Origin: JARLFX01 sp036404255
GTDB lineage: Bacteria; Acidobacteriota; Terriglobia; Terriglobales; Acidobacteriaceae
Assembly: GCA_036404255.1 (NCBI GenBank)
Contig: DASWOP010000104.1
Location: 1 to 9,940 of the forward strand
Direction: 5' to 3'
Length of the DNA: 9,940 nucleotides
The notes beneath the pieces are model-generated. The model saw only the letters and a program-made list of their open reading frames with translations, made no database searches and was not told where the DNA came from. Shown one piece after another: positions 1-6,174 of this stretch. How positions within the stretch are numbered: position 1 is the first letter of the stretch; each line of letters begins with the position of its first letter. Position numbers and translations under genes: made by a program.

Positions 1-138
1 GATGACAAATAGGTGGAGCCGCAGGATGACAGACAGATCGGTGCAGCGGAAGCTCTTTGGCAACATGGGTAACGTCCGCACCTTCTGGATTCTTCGGCTA
101 CGCTCAGAATGACTCGGTGAGTTTCGTGGCGGGGATGA
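1..138. repeat. Composite dispersed repeat, copy 1
   Basis: Bases 1-113 align, with gaps and substitutions, to 2010-2136. Shared landmarks in the same order are GATGACAAATAGGT, GGATGACAGAC, CGGAAGCTCTT, ATGGGT.ACG and a terminal hairpin unit (87-113, GGATTCTTCGGC...GCTCAGAATGAC). The terminal unit is one of a family of short imperfect inverted repeats scattered through the window. The copy probably continues left of the window. It is non-coding, and a possible GTG-initiated extension of the symporter frame at 139 begins just after it. Confidence 0.7.
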
Positions 139-230
139 GTGAGTCGTCGCGGGAGTGACAATTCCTGGCTACAGGATGACAAAGCGATCAGGCTGAAATT
201 GGGCCGACGGAAAATCCGGCGCGAGTCAGC

Positions 231-236
231 TAGAAT
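231..236 (+). promoter_or_regulatory. Putative -10 hexamer (TAGAAT) of the symporter gene
   Basis: TAGAAT lies 10 nt before the ATG at 247. No good -35 box and no Shine-Dalgarno sequence are visible between it and the ATG. If used, transcription would begin within a few bases of the start codon, giving a leaderless or nearly leaderless message. The arrangement matches the one in front of gyrA. A single hexamer can occur by chance. Confidence 0.4.
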
Positions 237-246
237 CGGCACATCC

Positions 247-1683
247 ATGAATCTCTATGTGATTGTGCTCGGGCTCATCGTTATTACGCTGCTGGGCGTC
301 TCGCTCGCGCGGCTGCATCTGGTCAAAACCAAGGCGGACTATCTGGTCGCCGGACGCTCGCTGCCAGCGTTTGTGCTGGTGTTTACGCTGCTCTCAAGCT
401 GGATCGGGTCGGGGTCGCTGCTGGGTGGGGCGGAGAACGCTTACAAGCATGGGTTTGCGGCGCTGTGGCAGGGGGGAGGGGGGTGGGCAGGGCTGCTGCT
501 GATCTACTTCATCGCTCCGCGGGCGCGAAAATTCGCGCAATTCACCATACCGGACCTGCTGGAAGCGCGGTATAACCAGACGGCGCGGGTACTGGGCGTG
601 ATCGCTGTGCTCTTCACGTATACGGCCATTACCAGTTACCAGTTCATTGGCGGCGGGGACATTTTGCACCTTATTTTTCCGCAAGTTACGGCGCGGGAGG
701 GGCAGTTCATCCTGGCGGGGTTTGTGGTAGTGTTTACGGCGATTGCGGGGATGGGGTCGGTCGCCTATATGGACGTGGTGATCGGGCTGCTGGCGACGTT
801 CACGATGATCGCGGCGCTGCCGGTGCTGATTCATCAGGCGGGGGGATGGACGGGGGTGCATGCGGTGCTGCCGGCCACGCATTTTCAATGGTTTGGCGAC
901 CTCTCCGGGGTGCAGGCGATGGAGCTTTTTCTGCCTACATGCCTGCTGATGCTGGGAAATCAGTCGATGTATCAGAAGTTTTTCTCGGCAAAAAGTGAGA
1001 AGGATGCGACCCGCGCCACGGTGGGGTGGATTATCGGAACGGTGATTCTGGAGACGGTGATTGTGGCGATTGCGGTCACTGGTTCGGCACTGTACCGGAC
1101 GGGCGAAGTGCATGAAAGGCCGCGGGAAATCCTTGCATACACAGCAGTTCACGGCTTTGGAGGGTCGAAGGTTTTGGGGGTTCTGGGGGCGCTGCTGGTG
1201 GGGGCGATCTTTGCCAAGGTGGTGTCTACGGCGAACAACTATTTGTTCTCGCCGGCGACCAATCTGGTGAATGATATTTTCGTTCGCTACCTGAGACCGA
1301 ATGCTGGTAACCGACAGATTCTATTGGTGTCCAGGCTGATGGTGGTGGCGCTGGGATGCTGGGCTTTGTGGCAGTCTTTGGGGACTACGAGCGTGCTGAA
1401 GAAGTCGCTGTATGCGTACACGATCTATGCGGCGGCGCTGACGCCAGTGATTCTGGCGGCGTTCTTCTGGAAGCGGGCGACGGCAAAGGCGGCGGTGGCG
1501 AGCATTGCTGCGGGGACGGCGGTAACTGTTGGATGGGAAGGACTTACGCCGCATCTTCCGGCGGTGATCGGGGCACGGGATGCGATTTTTCCGGCGCTGA
1601 TCGCGTCGCTGATTTGTCTTTTTGTAGTGAGCCTGGCGACTAAACCGCCTTCAGCAGAACAGCTTGCGCCGTTCGCCGATTAG
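247..1683 (+). CDS. Sodium:solute symporter family (SSS) transporter
   Basis: This is an integral inner-membrane cation-coupled importer; its substrate cannot be told from sequence. The 478 residues form a run of about 13 hydrophobic segments, normal for the PutP/SGLT family (LeuT fold). Family marks are the N-terminal ADYLVAGRSLP motif just after the first membrane segment, the signature region around residues 237-255 (GNQ...YQKFFSAKSEKDATRA), and Ser327-Thr328 in VSTANN, where the family places its sodium-site hydroxyls. ATG 247 is chosen because the first membrane helix starts directly after it. An in-frame GTG at 139 would add 36 charged residues encoded by repeat DNA and is unlikely. There is no co-directional partner; the next gene, gyrA, is 969 bp away. 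A G-rich tract at 471-492 encodes part of a glycine-rich loop. Family assignment is secure, the substrate is unknown. Confidence 0.95.
   Translation: MNLYVIVLGLIVITLLGVSLARLHLVKTKADYLVAGRSLPAFVLVFTLLSSWIGSGSLLGGAENAYKHGFAALWQGGGGWAGLLLIYFIAPRARKFAQFTIPDLLEARYNQTARVLGVIAVLFTYTAITSYQFIGGGDILHLIFPQVTAREGQFILAGFVVVFTAIAGMGSVAYMDVVIGLLATFTMIAALPVLIHQAGGWTGVHAVLPATHFQWFGDLSGVQAMELFLPTCLLMLGNQSMYQKFFSAKSEKDATRATVGWIIGTVILETVIVAIAVTGSALYRTGEVHERPREILAYTAVHGFGGSKVLGVLGALLVGAIFAKVVSTANNYLFSPATNLVNDIFVRYLRPNAGNRQILLVSRLMVVALGCWALWQSLGTTSVLKKSLYAYTIYAAALTPVILAAFFWKRATAKAAVASIAAGTAVTVGWEGLTPHLPAVIGARDAIFPALIASLICLFVVSLATKPPSAEQLAPFAD
471..492 (+). other. G-quadruplex motif inside the symporter gene
   Basis: Four G runs occur in order: G6 (471-476), G6 (478-483), G3 (485-487) and G3 (490-492), separated by A, T and CA. 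This satisfies the usual G3+N1-7 four-run pattern with very short loops. It is on the coding strand, so it would also be present in the mRNA, and it encodes a Gly-rich stretch (QGGGGWAG). The pattern is seen directly; folding is inferred. Confidence 0.75.
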
Positions 1684-1779
1684 GGCGATTTACGGTGTTT
1701 ATGGTGTGGATGTTTGATGGGTGGAGATGGTGAATTTGAGGGCTACGACGAGGAGCAAATGAGGCCCTGGGGTACGAGG

Positions 1780-1826
1780 AAAAGTGGTAAATATTTACCA
1801 CTTAGTGGTATTTCTTTACCACTTTT
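1780..1826. promoter_or_regulatory. Tandem operator-like palindromes (2 x GTGGTA-N6-TACCAC)
   Basis: Box 1 is GTGGTA-AATATT-TACCAC at 1784-1801, and its perfect palindrome extends over 1782-1803. Box 2 is GTGGTA-TTTCTT-TACCAC at 1805-1822. The box centres are 21 bp apart, i.e. two helical turns, so two repressor dimers would sit on the same DNA face. The outermost 12-mers (1780-1791 and 1815-1826) are also perfect inverted repeats, so the whole block can form one or two hairpins. No regulator gene and no obvious target start are adjacent. The symporter ends 96 bp upstream and gyrA begins over 800 bp downstream. Confidence 0.6.
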
Positions 1827-1945
1827 CTCATTTTGAACTGAACTGAAAAAATCTGGGATTCTCTGGGATAGTTTTCGGAGTGACGGGCTAAGATAACGCT
1901 GAGCTGCGAAATGTCAGACAGAAACAAGCGCAACGACGAGAAGCA

Positions 1946-1970
1946 GATTCTTCGCTGTGCTCAGAATGAT
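1946..1970. repeat. Short hairpin repeat unit, GATTCTTCG type
   Basis: GATTCTTCGC then TGTGC then TCAGAATGAT: an imperfect inverted repeat in which ATTCT pairs with AGAAT. It is a member of the same family as 87-113 and 2522-2547. Confidence 0.6.
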
Positions 1971-1988
1971 AAACAAAAAGCAACAACA

Positions 1989-2015
1989 GATCCCTCCGCT
2001 GCGCTGCGGGATGAC
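1989..2015. repeat. Short hairpin repeat unit, GATCCCTCCGC type
   Basis: GATCCCTCCGCTGCGC followed by TGCGGGATGAC, with GATCCC facing GGGATG across a CG-rich centre. It is a diverged member of the GATTCTTCG/GAATGAC family and overlaps the beginning of composite repeat copy 2. Confidence 0.55.
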
Positions 2016-2136
2016 AAATAGGTAGGACGGTTGGATGACAGACCAAACCGAGACAGTATCGCAACGGAAGCTCTTGGCAGTATGGGTGACGCTGGGACCT
2101 TCGGGATCCTTCGCGTAGAGGCGCGCTCAGGATGAC
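2010..2136. repeat. Composite dispersed repeat, copy 2
   Basis: This copy aligns to bases 1-113 in the same orientation and order of landmarks, with a few small insertions, the longest near 2048-2060. It ends in the hairpin unit 2104-2136 (GGATCCTTCGCG...CGCTCAGGATGAC). No coding capacity and no terminal target-site duplication were recognised. The two copies flank the symporter and the operator-like block. Confidence 0.7.
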
Positions 2137-2186
2137 ACTCCATGGAATTCTGTGGCTGGGGTGGAATTTGAGAGTGCGTACCTCAG

Positions 2187-2239
2187 GGGCTGAAGCCCGG
2201 TTCTTTGGTGGGGTTTTGTGGCATGGCTGAAGCCATGCC
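2187..2239. repeat. Paired GGCT-GA-AGCC hairpins
   Basis: The first hairpin is GGGCT-GA-AGCCC (2187-2198). The second is GGCATGGCT-GA-AGCCATGCC (2220-2239), a perfect 9-bp stem around the same GA dinucleotide, followed by CTTAACGAAAG. The shared GGCT-GA-AGCC core suggests two related units about 30 bp apart. I recall this pattern as a frequent intergenic repeat in Acidobacteriota genomes, but have not verified this by search. Confidence 0.65.
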
Positions 2240-2314
2240 CTTAACGAAAGATAAAGGCAGAGACAACGGCCTTCTTCGGGTTCGCGGTGGTGCGGCGATA
2301 AAAACAACTGCGGG

Positions 2315-2353
2315 GGGCCTTCCCTGTTCGGCTGCGCTTAGGGGCAGGATGAC
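2315..2353. repeat. Diverged short repeat unit ending in CAGGATGAC
   Basis: GGGCCTTCCCTGTTCGGCTGCGC followed by TTAGGGGCAGGATGAC. It resembles the other CTTCG...AGGATGAC units at 2104-2136 and 87-113 but is less symmetrical. Confidence 0.45.
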
Positions 2354-2417
2354 GGCGGGGTGGGGATTCCTAGGTGATGGAAAGATGGGCGGGAGCGTTC
2401 GCGCTTTGCACGAATAT

Positions 2418-2450
2418 CCCACACATCGCGATGAAACTGCGATGTATGGG
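2418..2450. repeat. Hairpin repeat CCCACACATCGC / GCGATGTATGGG
   Basis: The arms 2418-2429 and 2439-2450 are complementary at 11 of 12 positions (one C/A mismatch), with a 9-nt loop GATGAAACT. No T run follows on either strand, so it is not a good intrinsic terminator. It appears to be a third repeat type in the same interval. Confidence 0.55.
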
Positions 2451-2521
2451 GCACCCGCCTTTGGCTCCTGACGCGAGCGACATGGGTTACGAGGTGAATT
2501 TGTGCGAGCACTAGCTTTTGA

Positions 2522-2547
2522 GATTCTTCGCTTCGCTCAAGAATGAC
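2522..2547. repeat. Short hairpin repeat unit, GATTCTTCG type
   Basis: GATTCTTCGC-TTCGC-TCAAGAATGAC, in which ATTCTT pairs with AAGAAT. It is the cleanest member of the family and lies about 105 bp before gyrA. Confidence 0.6.
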
Positions 2548-2634
2548 AATTTATGGGTTTTGGGGTGGGAAATTGGGGGAAAATGGGCTGAAGCTGAGCG
2601 GATTCTGAGGGTCGCGGAGGGGTGGTTGGGACGG

Positions 2635-2640
2635 TATAAT
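2635..2640 (+). promoter_or_regulatory. Consensus -10 hexamer (TATAAT) of gyrA
   Basis: A perfect TATAAT lies 12 nt before the gyrA ATG; the sequence 15-18 bp upstream does not resemble TTGACA. Initiation would be expected around 2646-2648, leaving a leader of roughly 5-7 nt. No Shine-Dalgarno sequence lies between 2641 and 2652 (AGTAGTTAAATC), consistent with leaderless or short-leader translation. Confidence 0.55.
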
Positions 2641-2652
2641 AGTAGTTAAATC

Positions 2653-5442
2653 ATGGCAGACGATCAGAACCCGCAGCTTCCACTTCCCCCCGACGCAGAC
2701 TCCAATGGGCTTACCGGCCCGGGCGCAGCTCACCTTATCTCCATCAACATTGAAGAGGAGATGCGGCGCTCGTATCTCGACTACTCGATGTCAGTCATTA
2801 TCGGGCGGGCGCTGCCCGATGTTCGCGATGGGCTGAAGCCGGTGCATCGCCGCATCCTGTTTGCTATGCAGGAGATGGGGCTGCAGTACAACAAAAAGTA
2901 CACCAAGTGCGCCAAGGTAGTGGGCTATGCGATGGGCCAGTACCATCCGCATGGCGACTCTGCGATCTATGACACGATGGTGCGGCTGGCGCAGCCGTTT
3001 TCGCTGCGGTACACGATGATCGATGGGCAGGGGAACTTTGGCTCGGTGGACGGCGATCCGCCAGCGGCGATGCGCTATACCGAGTGCCGGATGACCCGGA
3101 TTGCGGGCGAGATGCTGGCCGATATCGACCTGAACACGGTCGATTTCACGCCCAACTACGATGAGTCTTCGCTGGAGCCGACGGTGCTGCCGGCGCGGAT
3201 TCCGAATTTGATTGTGAATGGAAGCTCCGGCATTGCCGTGGGTATGGCGACGAATATTCCGCCGCATAATTTGACCGAAGTCATCAACGCGACGATCGAG
3301 TTGGTAAACAATCCGGCGGCTGGGCTGCTGGAAGTGCTGCGGCATGTGCATGGGCCGGACTTCCCGACGGGCGGATTTATCTATGGGCGCAGCGGCATTC
3401 CGAATGCGTATAAGACTGGGCGTGGACGGTTCCTGATGCGCGCCAAGGTGGCGATTGAAGATATGCGCCAGGAGCGGAAGCAGCTCGTGGTAAACGAGAT
3501 TCCGTACCAGGTGAACAAGTCGAAGCTGATCGAGCGCATTGCGGAGTTGGTACACGAGAAGATTGTGGACGAGATCTCTGACGTGCGCGATGAATCGGAC
3601 CGCGACGGCATGCGGATTGTGATCGAGCTGCGGCGCGGCGCGGAGCCACAGATTGTGCTGAACCAGCTCTACAAGCACACGCAGATGCAGGAGAGCTTCA
3701 GCATGATCTTTCTGGCTGTGCACAATGGCCAGCCGAAGGAGTTTCCGCTCGATGAGGCGATTCGCGCCTTTATCGATCACCGGATCGACGTGGTGCGGCG
3801 GCGCACGGCGTTTCTGCTGCAGAAGGCGCGGGACCGTGAGCACATCCTGCTGGGCTACCAGATTGCGCTGGACCATCTGGACCAGGTCATCAAGATCATT
3901 CGCAACAGCAGCAGCAGAGCCGATGCGCGCGAGAATTTGTTCCAGTTCTTCTCTGGCAAGACGGTGCAGCTGAAGGGTTCGGAGCTGGCGGGTGTGCGGC
4001 TGGATGCGGGCAAGTACAACATCGACATGACGAATGCGCTCTCGCCGACGCTGATTTTGAGCTACCGGCAGATCGATTCGATCCTGGAACTGCAACTGTA
4101 TCGCCTGACGCAGCTCTCAATCGATGAGCTGCTGAAGGAGTTGGGCCAGGTCCGCGACAACATTACGGAGTATGAGTCGATCCTGGCGAGCGAGAAGAAG
4201 CTGCGCAAGGTCATCATCAAGGAGCTTGAGGCCATTCGCGACCAGTACGGCGATGCGCGGCGGACACAGATTCTGGATGAGTCTGCCGAGTTGCAACTGG
4301 AAGATTTGATCGCGGACGAGCAGGTGGCGGTGACGGTTTCGCATACGGGCTATCTGAAACGGACGCCAATCTCGACCTATCGGCAGCAACGGCGCGGTGG
4401 GACGGGGCGGCTGGGGATGAAGACGCGCGAGGAGGACTTCGTCGCGCAGCTCATTGTGGAGAGCACGCATGCTTACCTGCTGTGCTTCACGAATACGGGG
4501 CGGGTTTTCTGGATCAAGGTGTATGAGATTCCGGACATCTCTGCCGCAGGCAAGGGCAAGGCGATTGCTTCGCTGCTGGCGCTGCAGCCGGGAGAGAAGA
4601 TTGTGACGTATCTCGGCATCCGCGACCTGAACGAGGCGGACAAATTTATCTTCTTCGCAACGCGCAATGGCACGGTGAAACGCACGCCGCTGACGGATTT
4701 CAGCCACGTGATGACGCGCGGGATTATCGCCATTGGCGTGGATAAGGAAGACGAGCTGATCGCGGCGCGGATTACGGACGGCAAGCAGATCATCTTCCTG
4801 GCGACGCATGATGGGCTGGCGATCCGGTTCAACGAGAACGATGTCCGCAGCATGGGGCGGCCGGCTTATGGCGTTCGCGGCGTGGACCTGAAGAAGGATG
4901 ATTATGTGGTGGGCACGGCGGTTACACCGTCGACCGCGGCACGGAATCAGCAGCGGCTGGAACGCGCTGCAGAGGCCGGGCTGACGAAGGATGCGGAGAA
5001 GCTGATTGCCGCTACTCCGGCCACCGAGCAGGAAGAGTTGGACGCGGCGGCCCGCGAGAAGCTGGAGAAGCTGGACCAGAAGCTGGGGCTGACGCCGTGC
5101 CTGATCCTGACGGTGACGGAACACGGGTTTGGCAAGCGCACGGACGTGGATGCTTACCGGCTGCAGACTCGCGGCGGTAAGGGCGTCATCAACCTGAAAG
5201 CTACGCCGAAGGTGGGCAAGGTATCGAGCATCCAACTGGTGGACGAGACCAGCGAGCTGATGATCATTAGCCAGTATGGGAAGATCATTCGGATGGATAC
5301 CAAGACGATCCGCGCGGCTGGACGCAGTACCCAGGGCGTGAAACTGCTGAGCCTCGACCCGGAAGATAAGGTTGCGGCTGCGGTGGTGATTCCGCCGGAG
5401 GAAGCTAAGACTGTGCCGGAGAGTGGGACGCTGCTGCAGTAA
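2653..5442 (+). CDS. gyrA: DNA gyrase subunit A
   Basis: GyrA is the DNA-cleaving and wrapping subunit of the A2B2 enzyme that introduces negative supercoils using ATP. The winged-helix/TOPRIM-facing core begins at about residue 31 (INIEEEMRRSYLDYSMSVI), and the catalytic tyrosine is Tyr142 in AAMRYTE. The quinolone pocket GQYHPHGDSAIYD keeps Ser103 and Asp107, the usual susceptible residues. The tower and coiled coil span roughly residues 385-520. The C-terminal beta-pinwheel starts with a GyrA box QRRGGTG (579-585; the usual form ends in KG or RG), which marks it as GyrA rather than ParC. At 929 residues it is longer than typical (about 820-875). A charged helical insertion at about 757-812 and a longer N-terminus account for much of the excess. 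ATG 2653 is taken because TATAAT lies just upstream; no gyrB is in the window. The stop abuts the stop of a convergent gene. Confidence 0.98.
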   Translation: MADDQNPQLPLPPDADSNGLTGPGAAHLISINIEEEMRRSYLDYSMSVIIGRALPDVRDGLKPVHRRILFAMQEMGLQYNKKYTKCAKVVGYAMGQYHPHGDSAIYDTMVRLAQPFSLRYTMIDGQGNFGSVDGDPPAAMRYTECRMTRIAGEMLADIDLNTVDFTPNYDESSLEPTVLPARIPNLIVNGSSGIAVGMATNIPPHNLTEVINATIELVNNPAAGLLEVLRHVHGPDFPTGGFIYGRSGIPNAYKTGRGRFLMRAKVAIEDMRQERKQLVVNEIPYQVNKSKLIERIAELVHEKIVDEISDVRDESDRDGMRIVIELRRGAEPQIVLNQLYKHTQMQESFSMIFLAVHNGQPKEFPLDEAIRAFIDHRIDVVRRRTAFLLQKARDREHILLGYQIALDHLDQVIKIIRNSSSRADARENLFQFFSGKTVQLKGSELAGVRLDAGKYNIDMTNALSPTLILSYRQIDSILELQLYRLTQLSIDELLKELGQVRDNITEYESILASEKKLRKVIIKELEAIRDQYGDARRTQILDESAELQLEDLIADEQVAVTVSHTGYLKRTPISTYRQQRRGGTGRLGMKTREEDFVAQLIVESTHAYLLCFTNTGRVFWIKVYEIPDISAAGKGKAIASLLALQPGEKIVTYLGIRDLNEADKFIFFATRNGTVKRTPLTDFSHVMTRGIIAIGVDKEDELIAARITDGKQIIFLATHDGLAIRFNENDVRSMGRPAYGVRGVDLKKDDYVVGTAVTPSTAARNQQRLERAAEAGLTKDAEKLIAATPATEQEELDAAAREKLEKLDQKLGLTPCLILTVTEHGFGKRTDVDAYRLQTRGGKGVINLKATPKVGKVSSIQLVDETSELMIISQYGKIIRMDTKTIRAAGRSTQGVKLLSLDPEDKVAAAVVIPPEEAKTVPESGTLLQ

Positions 5443-6162
5443 TTACTCTTGCAGAATGCGTCTTCTGAGATTTTCAGCTATCTTGGATGCCGTGGGAGCT
5501 TCGATAAAAATTCCACCCCCTGACTTAAAAGCTCTGACTAATTTTGGACCAGATGTCCTCAATCCGTCCCACGCGTATAACATGTGGCGGTAAGTCCGCG
5601 TGTACTGCTGGAGATGTTCCATTAGGGTAGAGTTGCGTCCGGTCGCTATTTTCTCTTCGTCAAAATAGCTCGCAATTGCTTGATCTGGGAAGCCCGCGCG
5701 TTGCAGTGCGTCCTTAAACGTCGCATGCCCCTCAGCAACAATGCAAATTGCCTTTTGCCCACCGAATAGTGTTTGTACCTGCTCGCAAGTAATAGGAGTA
5801 GATCCGGGCAGATCGAAAGCAGCGATACGAGCGGCAATTTGGGCTGGTGCGCATAAATTCGTGGTCACATCCAAGGCGATTCCCGCGCTAGAGTATTGAC
5901 GCCTGGCCTCACCCACTATGCTTTCGACATGGTCCACCACCCACTCATAGCCACGGGCAATTCCGAGCACAACAACAACCTCAGCAGGATTATGTTTCTG
6001 TAGAGCTTGGAAAAACCCGGATTTGAATGCCGTGATATCGATGGTCTTGCCCTGATGACAGTCCATCAGAATGAGCGTTCCAGCTGCTGATTGCCGGGGG
6101 AAGGCGTCTGATAAGGCCTCTGACACAGGGGCGAAGAAGCCAACGACGAATGCGATCTTCAT
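5443..6162 (-). CDS. Uncharacterised protein, second gene of the LOTUS operon
   Basis: I do not recognise this 239-residue family. It is predicted soluble, with no signal peptide or membrane helix. It alternates hydrophobic strands and helices: KIAFVVGFF at the N-terminus, EVVVVLGIARGYEW (about 82-95), GIALDVTTN (about 113-121) and KAICIVAEGHATFKDALQRAG (about 154-174). This alternation suggests a Rossmann-like alpha/beta fold. The 154-174 segment loosely recalls the core strand-helix of NYN/PIN nucleases, but the acidic residues that family needs are not evident, so nuclease activity is not claimed. A basic C-terminal tail (NLRRRILQE) ends the protein. GAGAGG, directly after the upstream gene's stop and 6 nt before ATG, is a good Shine-Dalgarno sequence, so the two genes are almost certainly co-transcribed. 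Its TAA directly abuts the gyrA TAA on the other strand. Confidence 0.85.
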   Translation of the reverse strand: MKIAFVVGFFAPVSEALSDAFPRQSAAGTLILMDCHQGKTIDITAFKSGFFQALQKHNPAEVVVVLGIARGYEWVVDHVESIVGEARRQYSSAGIALDVTTNLCAPAQIAARIAAFDLPGSTPITCEQVQTLFGGQKAICIVAEGHATFKDALQRAGFPDQAIASYFDEEKIATGRNSTLMEHLQQYTRTYRHMLYAWDGLRTSGPKLVRAFKSGGGIFIEAPTASKIAENLRRRILQE

Positions 6163-6174
6163 CGCTGGCCTCTC

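Larger units (their letters stand above)
1684..2652. other. 969-bp gene-free interval rich in short repeats
   Basis: No convincing coding frame is present; the ORFs here run through hairpin repeats and have no family resemblance. From left to right it holds a double GTGGTA-N6-TACCAC palindrome (1782-1823), hairpin units of the GATTCTTCG...GAATGAC type (1946-1970, 1989-2015, 2104-2136, a diverged one at 2315-2353, and 2522-2547), a composite repeat (2010-2136), two ...GGCT-GA-AGCC... hairpins (2187-2239), a third hairpin type (2418-2450) and the gyrA promoter. Nothing distinct is seen at 1684-1779, where I looked for a symporter terminator and found no hairpin followed by a T run. Confidence 0.7.

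Noticed and set aside
139..246. GTG-initiated N-terminal extension of the symporter
   Set aside because: The 36 added residues are highly charged, follow repeat DNA, and precede a first membrane helix that starts directly at ATG 247, as usual for the family.
394..1152. 252-codon antisense ORF opposite the symporter
   Set aside because: Low-complexity Arg/His/Pro-rich translation opposite a confident gene.
2183..2471. ORFs of 79-88 codons in the interval before gyrA
   Set aside because: They run through the hairpin repeats, lack Shine-Dalgarno sequences, and have no protein-like features.
1946..2547. CRISPR-like array from the recurring short units
   Set aside because: The units differ in sequence, spacing and length and lack uniform spacers; they are dispersed hairpin repeats.
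2791..5235. Long antisense ORFs opposite gyrA (372-434 codons)
   Set aside because: They are shadows of a G+C-rich gene: His/Arg/Leu-rich translations without domains, fully covered by an unambiguous GyrA.
5875..6120. NYN/PIN nuclease assignment for the LOTUS partner
   Set aside because: Only a weak strand-helix resemblance; the expected conserved aspartates are not visible, so the function was left open.
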